From: Leptospiraceae bacterium
GTDB lineage: Bacteria > Spirochaetota > Leptospiria > Leptospirales > Leptospiraceae
Direction: 5' to 3'
Assembly: GCA_022402465.1 (NCBI GenBank)
Contig: JAKRSH010000035.1
Coordinates: forward strand, 1 to 64,000
DNA length: 64,000 nucleotides
Made by a program: the position numbers and the translations under genes. Shown here in pieces: positions 54,514 through 62,812 of this stretch (within the stretch, counting starts at the first letter, position 1; each line of letters begins with the position of its first letter). The notes beneath the pieces are model-generated. The model did not search any database. It saw only the letters and a program-made list of their open reading frames with translations, and had not been told where the DNA came from.

Positions 54514-55292
54514 ATAGTCATACAACTGAAGCCACCATCAACCTCAATCTCTGCACCTGTCACGAAACTTGCAGCATCAGAAGCTAGCCAGAGAATGGCA
54601 CCTATCAATTCGGAGGGTTCTCCATATCGATTCATAGGAGTGTGTCCAAGAATAGCTTTCTCTCTTTCTGGTGTGATGAAGTTTTTTCTGTTCCATTCGG
54701 TAGGAAAGAACCCTGGGCGAATCGCATTCACTCGAACACCTTTGGTGCCCCATTCTCTTCCTAGGTTCTGAGTCAGATTCTTAATACCTGCTTTGGCAAC
54801 AGAATAGGTAAAGGCTTTAGACAAAGGTGGTCCTGAAGATGCTGAAGAGATATTGATAATAGAGCCTTTGCCTTGGTTTACTAAATACTTTCCATAGACT
54901 TGGCAACCCAGAAATGTTCCGGTTATCTGAGAATCCAATATGGATTGCCACTCTTCTAGGGAAATATCAAAGAAAGGGCTAGGTCCATTGATTCCAGCTC
55001 CATTGATTACAATGTCTAAGTCCTTATATTCATCTAATATTTTAGCAAGAATAGACTCATGTTCCTCTTTCTTCGTTACATCTAGAGCCAGAGCAAGCGG
55101 TCTTGGATAGCCTTCCGATTCAATTTCTTCCGCTACTTTTTCAGCTTTTTCTAAACGGAGATCTAAAATTACTACCTTACAACCTGCACGCGCAAGACCT
55201 TTTGCCATCTCTCCACATAGGTGACCACCAGCTCCTGTGATTGCCGCTACTTTGTTTTCAAGATTGAATAGTTTGTCAATATATCCTTTCAA
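54510..55292 (-). CDS. SDR-family oxidoreductase
   Basis: A 260-residue SDR. TGAGGHLCGE is at 19-28, the catalytic S150 region INISSAS precedes Y163 and K167 (YSVAK). The C-terminus ends DGGFSCMTI, as in gluconate 5-dehydrogenase-like proteins. TTG start at 55292 has an AGGG ribosome-binding site 9 bases upstream. It follows the HpcH aldolase gene and overlaps the FkbM gene. It may oxidise or reduce the intermediate handled by the aldolase. Confidence 0.82.
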   Translation of the reverse strand: MKGYIDKLFNLENKVAAITGAGGHLCGEMAKGLARAGCKVVILDLRLEKAEKVAEEIESEGYPRPLALALDVTKKEEHESILAKILDEYKDLDIVINGAGINGPSPFFDISLEEWQSILDSQITGTFLGCQVYGKYLVNQGKGSIINISSASSGPPLSKAFTYSVAKAGIKNLTQNLGREWGTKGVRVNAIRPGFFPTEWNRKNFITPEREKAILGHTPMNRYGEPSELIGAILWLASDAASFVTGAEIEVDGGFSCMTI

Positions 55293-55301
55293 AATCTAAC
55301 C

Positions 55302-56087
55302 CTACTTAAAACTTTCCATAAGTTTCTTCATATTTTCCGCCCATTTCCAAAGCACAAAAAGATCAGATCCAAGTATACAATATGTATATCCTTGGTCAAA
55401 ATGTTTCTTTATGGCTTCTTCAGTAACATCTGCTATCTGAGATCCACAGCTTTTGCCATATTTTTCACAAGCAAGAATTACTTTTTTGGATGCTTCTAAT
55501 ACTAAAGGATGAGTCGTTTGACCTGGAACACCTAAGGAACCTGACATATCATACGGACCTACCATTACACCATCTACTTCAGGAAAGGACAGCAAGGATT
55601 CTATGTTGTCAACTGCTGCAATGGATTCAATTTGTAAAATCAAAGATGATGAAGAATTCCAAGTCTTTACATACTCGTCAAATGAAAATCCGTAATTTTG
55701 CGCTCTATTCACTCCAAAGCTTCGTTTACCTTCTGAAGGATACTTATTAATATCGATTAAATTTCGAACTTCTTCTTTTGTCTGAACCATTGGATATAGC
55801 ATTCCATCAGCACCAGAATCTAAGAGTGGCTTTGTCCAATCATTAGAATGAGATACGGGTCTTGGTAGACACAAACTACCCTCAGACTGTGCTGAGGCTA
55901 TGATTCGTTGTGCTTGTTCCAATGAAACGGTTCCATGCTCCATATCTATTGCAATGAAATCAAAACCAGCTCCCGCAAATGTCTCAGTAATAGATGGATG
56001 AGCATAAGAAACCCAGCCTGCAAAAAGACGTTCCCGGTTCTTTAATTTTGATTTAAGAATTTTTCTTCGTTCAAATATTGAATTCAT
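55302..56087 (-). CDS. HpcH/HpaI-family aldolase
   Basis: A 261-residue class II aldolase. AIDMEHG carries a metal-binding Glu, GVMVGPYDMSG is the substrate loop (GPxD), and RSFGVNRAQNY precedes. Family members make or cleave 2-keto-3-deoxy acids using pyruvate. In a cluster with KdsA-like synthase and sugar dehydrogenases, it may supply or remodel a 2-keto-3-deoxy sugar acid. It starts 12 bases downstream of the CBS gene and ends 9 bases before the SDR. Confidence 0.85.
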   Translation of the reverse strand: MNSIFERRKILKSKLKNRERLFAGWVSYAHPSITETFAGAGFDFIAIDMEHGTVSLEQAQRIIASAQSEGSLCLPRPVSHSNDWTKPLLDSGADGMLYPMVQTKEEVRNLIDINKYPSEGKRSFGVNRAQNYGFSFDEYVKTWNSSSSLILQIESIAAVDNIESLLSFPEVDGVMVGPYDMSGSLGVPGQTTHPLVLEASKKVILACEKYGKSCGSQIADVTEEAIKKHFDQGYTYCILGSDLFVLWKWAENMKKLMESFK

Positions 56088-56099
56088 TTGTTGTAATAG

Positions 56100-56516
56100 T
56101 TACGACAGTATAGCTTTTACAGCAGGATGTAAATGCATGAGACCTATTAATTTTCCTGAACTATCAACTACAGGAAGATCCCAAACATGCTTGGCTTCCA
56201 TTACTTCCACAGCATCGATTAGTTTTGAATCTTGAGAAATAGTTACTGGTGATTTAATACAATGATCTAGGGCATCATCTACGAAGAGTGCAGAAAATGG
56301 CTTTTGAATTTTTAATAACTTCCGCCTAACGTCTCCATCCGTAACAATACCTAGAAGTTTACTATTTGAATCTATTATGCAAGCTATTCCCAAATTGAAT
56401 TTGCTCATAGCTTCCAGGGCTTCTTTGAAAATCGTATTTTCTTTAAGAACTGGAAATTTATCCAATGGAATCATTACATCTTGAACGGGTTTATTTCGAT
56501 TAATCTCTGTGGACAT
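56100..56516 (-). CDS. Stand-alone CBS-pair protein resembling the KdsD C-terminus
   Basis: From the ATG at 56516 this is a 138-residue protein of two CBS domains only. GIVTDGDVRRKL and DLPVVDSSGKLIGLMHL closely match the tail of arabinose-5-phosphate isomerase KdsD (GIFTDGDLRR and PVVDENGKLTGAINL in E. coli), but the SIS isomerase domain is absent. It cannot be the isomerase itself. It overlaps the kdsA-like stop by 17 bases, so its product is coupled to that synthase and may regulate it by nucleotide binding. An upstream ATG-like start at 56585 lies inside kdsA. Confidence 0.8.
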   Translation of the reverse strand: MSTEINRNKPVQDVMIPLDKFPVLKENTIFKEALEAMSKFNLGIACIIDSNSKLLGIVTDGDVRRKLLKIQKPFSALFVDDALDHCIKSPVTISQDSKLIDAVEVMEAKHVWDLPVVDSSGKLIGLMHLHPAVKAILS

Positions 56517-57378
56517 TGTCTTCTCCAAATTTTTCAAGTAACTCCAATCTTTGTTCGTGCATGAATTTTGCTTGAGAAAGCACATTTTCCAAATATTTGA
56601 TATCCATTACAGTATTCGCATCACTCATCGCATTAGGTGGATCATTGTGCACTTCCATAAATAAGGCATTGATTCCAACAGCACAGGCTCCCCTCACCAA
56701 GTGAGGGATGTATTCTCTCTGACCACCTGAGATATTTCCCATGGAAGTTGGTAACTGAATGGAATGAGTTGCATCAAAGCAGACTGGATATCCAGTCTCA
56801 GCCATGATTGGAAAGCATTTAAAATCATTTACTAACATGTTATAACCAAAGAATGTACCACGATCCGTAAGTACTACCGCTTTGCATCCATGAGCCTCTA
56901 ACTTACGAACAGAGTTCTTCATATTCCAAGGACTCATAAATTGACCCTTTTTAAGATGAACAGGTCTACCAGTTTCTGCCGCTGCTCGCAATATGGAAGT
57001 CTGTCTGCATAGATAAGCTGGAACTTGGACGAGATCACAAACCTCACCAGTTGCAGCTCCCCAAGACGGATCTGAAAAATCAGAAGTAACAGGTATACCG
57101 AATTCTTCTCTAACATCAGAAAGGATCTTGAGCCCACCTTCTACACCCAATCCATGAAAGCTATCTGGAGCCGATCTACAGTCCTTGTCATAGCATGCTT
57201 TAAATATCCATGGAATTCCAATTCGATCGCAAATTTCTTTGATACGCTTTGCCATCATAAAAGTGTGTTCTTTAGATTCTATAGCACAAGGACCACCTAT
57301 AAATGCTAGAGGGAGTTTGTGTCCTATCTTTACCTTGGATACATTTCCGTATCCGACTTCAATTGTTTTGGGTGTCAT
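56500..57378 (-). CDS. KdsA-like 3-deoxy-octulosonate-8-phosphate synthase with altered substrate loop
   Basis: A 292-residue enzyme of the KDO8P synthase family (PEP plus aldose-phosphate aldol condensation). GGPCAIES includes C31, the marker of metal-dependent KdsA. The loop that is KANRS in ordinary KdsA is KDCRS here (65-69), replacing the Asn that contacts A5P. LCRQTS, KKGQF, TDRG and FDATHS are otherwise as in the family. It overlaps upstream and downstream genes (PFTS protein 20 bases, CBS 17 bases). It may use a modified aldose-phosphate. Confidence 0.87.
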   Translation of the reverse strand: MTPKTIEVGYGNVSKVKIGHKLPLAFIGGPCAIESKEHTFMMAKRIKEICDRIGIPWIFKACYDKDCRSAPDSFHGLGVEGGLKILSDVREEFGIPVTSDFSDPSWGAATGEVCDLVQVPAYLCRQTSILRAAAETGRPVHLKKGQFMSPWNMKNSVRKLEAHGCKAVVLTDRGTFFGYNMLVNDFKCFPIMAETGYPVCFDATHSIQLPTSMGNISGGQREYIPHLVRGACAVGINALFMEVHNDPPNAMSDANTVMDIKYLENVLSQAKFMHEQRLELLEKFGEDNVHRD

Positions 57379-59071
57379 AAGTTTCCTTTGGTGTTATATA
57401 TTTTTCTTCTTTATAATTTTCTAAAACCCACTTCTTTAAAGCAGTTTTTCCTTGGATTAAGGGTATTCCATGAGAAGCTCTGTCAGTGGGGTCTACCCAT
57501 CCTGTAGGGTCATAGTAGATACTCAAAAAATTCTCATCTCTTCGAAAAAGTCCCGTGGACGTGAATGGTAACGAAATAGTTCCTATTGTTCTTTCTATCA
57601 AATACAATGCTGGTATTTCCGCATCTGCTAAAATTACATTTTCCAATTTCTCAAGTTTTTTCATCAAGTTAAGATATCGTGTTTCTGCTCTCTTTCCCAA
57701 ATCGCGTTTTTTTTTAAAAATAAGATAAATTCCATTTTCATTAAGTACTTCTTGTATATCATTTAAAAATCTAATATTAAGATCTGGGTGAGTGTTAAAG
57801 AAAACCGAAGATGGCGAAACCCCTAAATGAAAAGCTTTTCTATGTTGTTGATAATCGAATACTGAAATTGAACGTTTTGGAATTGAAAGAGTTTTCACAC
57901 TAGTCTCAAATAAAATAGGTCCAACAACTTGAAATTTTGAGGATGGGTTTATTAGTTCTCTGCTCACAAGCTCCTTCTGCCATTCATCCCAGACTAAATA
58001 AAATGGCCAATTCGTCCTCCCAAATTCCCATTTTTGATCAGCATAGCCCTCTGGGAGTTTTAAGAATTCATATCCTGAATAAAAATATGAAACCACTTTA
58101 GCACCCTTTGATTCAACTTCGTAGGTCCATAATGGTCGATAAATATTAAGTGAATAATGAAATAAATATTCTTTAGAGATTTCTTCTTTCTCTTTAAATT
58201 GAAAAATTTTTAAACGAGCAAATTCACCAAGAAGAATAACATTCCACCATCTAAAAATACATAGATTCCAAAAAGTTAAAGGAATCGCTATAATTAACCA
58301 AGCTAAATATTGAAAAAAAATCTTCCAAGAAGTTAAATAAAAGAGACTCTTTCCAATGTAGGATATTGTTTTATCTAAAAAAAATATATCAGGAACCGGA
58401 GCTATAGAATGATAACAGACGTTTATAGAGTTCTCAGGATATTGTTTTATATACCAAGTGAAAATATCATAATTCTTAGTACTATCTTGTGGTAAATTTG
58501 ATGAACGGAGACCATGGAAATATGCACTACTAGGGTCAATTTTTTTTTTATCAGATAGTGACAAAAGATAAATTAACGAATCAAGGATTATCTTCCCAAT
58601 AATTATTATCCCAAATATCCATTGCTTGATTATCCAGTATGCCCAATTTAATTTCGATTTTAAAAAGGATATTGATATTTCGTATGAACTTAGGACGTTA
58701 AGATATTCTTTTGGCAAAGGGTGAACGAGTTTTTTCCCTTCTTTCCCATAAGCAAGAATGATTTTTTCTTCAAAGTCATTCAAGAATAAATGTTGCAATA
58801 GAAACTGAATTGTTGCCAATTCGGCCCCAATAGAAGCAACTCCAAACAAATATTTACTTGCATATTTATTTATTTGTTTGAAGGAAATCTCTGTACATTT
58901 TCCTTTTACAATTCTAATGATCCCAAGTTGATTTTTGTTTTTTAATTTATTGTAAGCCCTAACCTTATCATCTAACCTTCGATTAAAACATTTTATTTTT
59001 ATTCTTTCACACAAACTCAATATTGGATTGTATGAAGAAATTTTTATTCTATTAAATACCTTAATCCTCAT
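57359..59071 (-). CDS. Polysaccharide biosynthesis PFTS-motif protein
   Basis: A 570-residue protein with the characteristic motif LPFTSTG at residues 501-507. This motif names a family annotated as 'polysaccharide biosynthesis PFTS motif protein', often near nonulosonate genes. Membrane-like helices occur at about 145-190 and 240-280. The C-terminal half is soluble with GT-B-like features (VVGPILFE, IFKKKRDLGKR). I suggest a transferase or helper for the ulosonic acid made by the kdsA-like gene, with which it overlaps by 20 bases. The exact activity is not known. Confidence 0.6.
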   Translation of the reverse strand: MRIKVFNRIKISSYNPILSLCERIKIKCFNRRLDDKVRAYNKLKNKNQLGIIRIVKGKCTEISFKQINKYASKYLFGVASIGAELATIQFLLQHLFLNDFEEKIILAYGKEGKKLVHPLPKEYLNVLSSYEISISFLKSKLNWAYWIIKQWIFGIIIIGKIILDSLIYLLSLSDKKKIDPSSAYFHGLRSSNLPQDSTKNYDIFTWYIKQYPENSINVCYHSIAPVPDIFFLDKTISYIGKSLFYLTSWKIFFQYLAWLIIAIPLTFWNLCIFRWWNVILLGEFARLKIFQFKEKEEISKEYLFHYSLNIYRPLWTYEVESKGAKVVSYFYSGYEFLKLPEGYADQKWEFGRTNWPFYLVWDEWQKELVSRELINPSSKFQVVGPILFETSVKTLSIPKRSISVFDYQQHRKAFHLGVSPSSVFFNTHPDLNIRFLNDIQEVLNENGIYLIFKKKRDLGKRAETRYLNLMKKLEKLENVILADAEIPALYLIERTIGTISLPFTSTGLFRRDENFLSIYYDPTGWVDPTDRASHGIPLIQGKTALKKWVLENYKEEKYITPKETYDTQNN

Positions 59072-59189
59072 GATTTATTGAAATTAATGTTAGCAATTTT
59101 ATATTTTATAAAAAGTAAATTTATTTCTAATTCAAATAAACATAAGACTTTAGTTTAATATTTTATTAAATTAAGAAATCTCCTCTTGT

Positions 59190-60242
59190 TTACTTCCTTA
59201 AGTGTCCTGAAAAAGAATTATCAGTTGTTACGTAATGCTCGCATTTAGTACATGGAAAGAATTTGCCATTTTTAAAATCATTAAACATGCCTTCATCATT
59301 TTCAATTTTTTTATATAGATCAGCAAGGGTTTCTGTCTTTAAATCTCCAACTATGTAATCTAGATTATAATCCTGACAGCATAAGGCGACCTTCCCATTT
59401 GGCAACAGAACTCCCTGGTTAAGCCTTCTATAACTACAATAATATTGAATATTGTTTTTCATACCGTCCTGATCTCGTTGAAATTCACGCATTGTTACAT
59501 TCTCAAGATTTAATTTATTCAATTCGATGTTTGAATTTCTAGTATTTAAAACTTCCGCTTTGTGTATCTGAACAGGTTTCAATTTTCCATTTTTTAAAAA
59601 TTCATCTATGATCTCTTTGACTTGAGGATGAAAATCATCTCCAATTAAAAACAGAACCATGCGACTATCGTCCCAACCAAATGAGAAAGAATGTTCTAAG
59701 GTATCCCGAAATACCGATAGATAAAGCTCGTTAACATTACATTTCATAAGCTTTTTATTATCTGGTAAATGAAGAGTGATTCGATTAAATAAATTTACAT
59801 TTTTACTGAACCAAATTTGAGACTCTTTAGCACCAGATAAAGTAGTGCTTATATCTTGAATATAACCTTTTTTAGCTAAAGATTCTACAAATGTTGGAAA
59901 CTCGGGTATACCCATAGGCTCAGTAAAACCAGTCCACTTAATTAAAGTTGAATTGGGAACATTCTGAAAAACTTTTTCAAAGGTTTCAGGAGTAAGTATT
60001 CTTTCCTGGTTTTGATAATTCTCTTTAAAATTCTTAATGTACGAATCCTGAGGACAATAATCACAATACATTCCACATCCAACTTTCACTGAAATTTCTA
60101 AACTATCAACTTCAGCTTTTGAAAGTTCGATACTTTCCTTACCAGGAGTTAGACTTTTTAACTTTTTATAATATAGATACTTTGTATAATACTTAGTTTT
60201 AACCTTATCAAAGCTTTGTGAAATTTTCCTTATGAGATTCAT
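59190..60242 (-). CDS. Radical SAM/SPASM-domain protein
   Basis: A 350-residue radical SAM enzyme. The [4Fe-4S] site is C56-x3-C60-x2-C63 (CGMYCDYC). The C-terminal domain has the SPASM-type cysteines (YYCSYRR, ALCCQD, FFPCTKCEHY), which bind auxiliary clusters. Such enzymes do radical epimerisation, dehydrogenation or other carbon chemistry. In a sugar locus it may modify a sugar or a lipid-linked intermediate. An AAGGAAA ribosome-binding site precedes the ATG. The gap of 118 bases downstream has no visible feature. Confidence 0.83.
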   Translation of the reverse strand: MNLIRKISQSFDKVKTKYYTKYLYYKKLKSLTPGKESIELSKAEVDSLEISVKVGCGMYCDYCPQDSYIKNFKENYQNQERILTPETFEKVFQNVPNSTLIKWTGFTEPMGIPEFPTFVESLAKKGYIQDISTTLSGAKESQIWFSKNVNLFNRITLHLPDNKKLMKCNVNELYLSVFRDTLEHSFSFGWDDSRMVLFLIGDDFHPQVKEIIDEFLKNGKLKPVQIHKAEVLNTRNSNIELNKLNLENVTMREFQRDQDGMKNNIQYYCSYRRLNQGVLLPNGKVALCCQDYNLDYIVGDLKTETLADLYKKIENDEGMFNDFKNGKFFPCTKCEHYVTTDNSFSGHLRK

Positions 60243-60286
60243 ATTTTTTCCTTATTGTTCATTATTTTAAATTTAATTGCAGAAAA

Positions 60287-61084
60287 TTACCAAATTCCCC
60301 AGCCTCCATCAACCGAGATATTTTGCCCAGTTACATATTCAGAAAGATCGGATGCTAAAAAAGCAATTACACCTTTAAAATCTTTTTCTGTTGCCATTCG
60401 ATTCAATGGTGTATTCTCAATATATTTAGTTACAAATGAATCTGGCTGATTACGAAATATTCCTCCAGGAGAAACACAATTTACTCTAACTTTAGGAGCT
60501 AAAGTAGTTGCCAACCATCTTGAATATTGAATAAGCCCTGCCTTCGATGTAGCATAAGCTGCTGGATTGGACATATTTGTTCCTTCATAAAGTGCCCATT
60601 TTGGTGCATATTGTCCGTAAATGGAAGCAATATTTATTATATTAGCTCCTTGAGAACCTTGCATTAAAGTTGAGATTCCTTGAGTCAACTCGAATATAGA
60701 AGTAAGGTTTACTTCTACTGCCCTTCTCCAAGTCTCAACAGTCTGCTCCAAGAAAGACACAGCCCAGCCTTCCAATTCGGCTGTCCCAACAAAAGCTGCA
60801 TTATTGACCAAAACATTAATATTGGTAAATTTGTTTAAATAGAGTATGAGTTCTTTTCTTTCAGAGCTAGATTCTAAATTAGATTGAAAATAATGAATTT
60901 TTACGTTATAATTTTTTAGATCTAATGATAGTTTTTCTAAACTTGAATTTTCTCGATCGATTAAAATTAGATTAGCACCTAATTCTGCTAGAGTTTCAGA
61001 AATTACTTTCCCTAAATGTCCTGCGGCACCCGTGACAATAGCATTCCGTCCTTTCATATTAACTAAAGATTTAATCGATGTCAT
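60287..61084 (-). CDS. SDR-family oxidoreductase (PtmA-like position)
   Basis: A 265-residue SDR. TGAAGHLGK is at 18-26, NNAA at 94-97, and the active site is S154, Y177, K181 (YATSK). The C-terminus DGGWGIW is that of the classical family. It follows the CMP-sugar synthetase by 11 bases, in the order Gfo/Idh - cytidylyltransferase - SDR, the same as in ptmF-ptmB-ptmA of Campylobacter legionaminate clusters. I infer a role in amino-sugar or nonulosonate supply; other substrates are possible. Confidence 0.8.
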   Translation of the reverse strand: MTSIKSLVNMKGRNAIVTGAAGHLGKVISETLAELGANLILIDRENSSLEKLSLDLKNYNVKIHYFQSNLESSSERKELILYLNKFTNINVLVNNAAFVGTAELEGWAVSFLEQTVETWRRAVEVNLTSIFELTQGISTLMQGSQGANIINIASIYGQYAPKWALYEGTNMSNPAAYATSKAGLIQYSRWLATTLAPKVRVNCVSPGGIFRNQPDSFVTKYIENTPLNRMATEKDFKGVIAFLASDLSEYVTGQNISVDGGWGIW

Positions 61085-61095
61085 TATAAAATTTT

Positions 61096-61803
61096 CTAAC
61101 TTAAACTAGATTTATTTAAAAGGAATTCTGCAAACTCAAAATCAAGATAAGTATCTATGTCAATTGCCCTTTCAGGGGGAATCCAAATTGATTTTACCTT
61201 GCCGTCAAATATACGTTCGTGTGTTAAAACAAATTCTGGTCGGGAAATATATGCAACTGTGGTCATATCATAAACAATTGGTGCATCTTGTCGCCTAAAG
61301 ATAGTTTTCTTTTCTGGTGGGATGACCAACTTTGCTAGACCACTAGTATCTTTCTCAATCATGTTAAAATATGGACTCCTATGGGCATCTGTTACTGTAA
61401 CAACAACATCTGGTTTATTTTTTTCAAATTCAAATAAACAATTTTCAACGTCTTCCTTAATTCTCAAAGGAGCAGTAACTGGCAACACGACTAACCCATC
61501 TGGTAGCTTACCCTCATCTTCATAAATGAAGTTAAGAGCATGTCTCCAAACTAACCATTCCGAACTATCATCCTGTGCAAGAGTCTCTGGTCGTAAAAAT
61601 GGAATCTCTGCACCATATTTACGAGCAACATCTGCAATTTCTTTGGAATCTGTAGATACAATAACTCTTCTCAGTGAGGGTATTTTGAGAGCTATCTCAA
61701 TCGCCCAGGCGATTAATGGTTTACCATTTAATATCCGAATATTTTTACCTGGTAAACCTTTTGATCCCCCTCGAGCACATATGAGCGCAATATAGTCATT
61801 CAT
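61096..61803 (-). CDS. Acylneuraminate cytidylyltransferase-type CMP-sugar synthetase
   Basis: A 235-residue NeuA/PtmB-like enzyme activating a nonulosonic acid with CTP. The N-terminus carries ICARGGSKGLPGKN, the CTP-binding loop, and SEWLVWRHAL follows. The C-terminus has DIDTYLDFEFAE. The ATG at 61803 is preferred over the TTG at 61815. It is a second CMP-ulosonate-type enzyme in the window besides the KdsB-like one, so two distinct ulosonic acids may be made. It is coupled to the Gfo/Idh gene upstream. Confidence 0.87.
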   Translation of the reverse strand: MNDYIALICARGGSKGLPGKNIRILNGKPLIAWAIEIALKIPSLRRVIVSTDSKEIADVARKYGAEIPFLRPETLAQDDSSEWLVWRHALNFIYEDEGKLPDGLVVLPVTAPLRIKEDVENCLFEFEKNKPDVVVTVTDAHRSPYFNMIEKDTSGLAKLVIPPEKKTIFRRQDAPIVYDMTTVAYISRPEFVLTHERIFDGKVKSIWIPPERAIDIDTYLDFEFAEFLLNKSSLS

Positions 61804-61811
61804 AATTAGTA

Positions 61812-62801
61812 TCAATTTTGTGAAAATTCAACATTTTCAAGTTTATTTGTTTGGGCAAGCAGAGATATTGCGATATTTAATGTTTCAATCCCTTCGCTTA
61901 GAGTATTTTTCTTAACCTGACCATTCTTAAGAGAATCTTGAAATGATTCCCATTGTTTTCTATAGGTAAAATCTTTATCAATATTTTCATGATATAACAG
62001 AATTGATTCATTTTTATTCTTATCGAACGAAATCTTATTTTCAAGAAAATTGAAATAGAGAGTTCCCAAATCTCCGATTATAGTACAATCTCGTACTGGT
62101 TTTCGTCTTAAAAAATCCATGTTAATATGAACGGGAATGTTATTTTTTTCACTACTGTGGAACTCAAGATTAATCATGGCGACATCTTCTGTATCTATGT
62201 CAAAATTACCCACCCTATTCTTATAAGAAGACATGCCCACAATTCTTCCAAATAAAAATTGAAGATAGTGTAGTTCGTGACTTAATTCTAATATCACACC
62301 ACCACCCATTGCTCTATTTCCACTTATACCCTCTCTATAGTCTTGTGAAGGTCGCCAATCAGGTAAGTATTGTCCCACGTTAGATATTACATATAAAATC
62401 CTACCAATCATACCTTGTTGGATAATTTCTATTAATCTAACTAATCCTGGATGGAACTGCAAGTTATAACCAATTTGAACGATTTGACCTCGTCTTGATT
62501 CGACATTTTTAAAATTGATTAAATCGATTTCAGAACAACCAAGAGGTTTTTCAATAAAACATGAGTAACCTAATTTCCAAAAACGATCGAAAGTTTCAAA
62601 ATGCTTCGAAGCAGGATTGCAGATTGCTACAAACCTAGGATTTAGATCTACAGCTTGTTCGATAGTCCATATGTGATTTTTCTCGTTACTGGGTAATGAT
62701 CTATAGAAAAATATTTCAATAGAAGGATCTATCTGGTTTAATATCCTTGCGTGCCTTTCTCCGATACTACCCTTTCCAACAATAATGACATTATTCGCCA
62801 T
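61812..62801 (-). CDS. Gfo/Idh/MocA-family oxidoreductase
   Basis: A 329-residue NAD(P)-dependent sugar oxidoreductase. GKGSIGERHA is the dinucleotide fold near residue 9, EKPLG carries the catalytic Lys region, and later GGVILELSHELHYLQFLFG has the active-site His. The gene order with a CMP-ulosonate synthetase and an SDR resembles legionaminic acid clusters. It may oxidise or reduce an amino-sugar precursor. It is 11 bases from the gene upstream. Confidence 0.85.
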   Translation of the reverse strand: MANNVIIVGKGSIGERHARILNQIDPSIEIFFYRSLPSNEKNHIWTIEQAVDLNPRFVAICNPASKHFETFDRFWKLGYSCFIEKPLGCSEIDLINFKNVESRRGQIVQIGYNLQFHPGLVRLIEIIQQGMIGRILYVISNVGQYLPDWRPSQDYREGISGNRAMGGGVILELSHELHYLQFLFGRIVGMSSYKNRVGNFDIDTEDVAMINLEFHSSEKNNIPVHINMDFLRRKPVRDCTIIGDLGTLYFNFLENKISFDKNKNESILLYHENIDKDFTYRKQWESFQDSLKNGQVKKNTLSEGIETLNIAISLLAQTNKLENVEFSQN

Positions 62802-62812
62802 GAATTATTAAG

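Noticed and set aside
56517-56585. Upstream extension of the CBS protein
   Set aside because: Lies inside the kdsA-like gene with no CBS similarity; the ATG at 56516 starts right at the domain.
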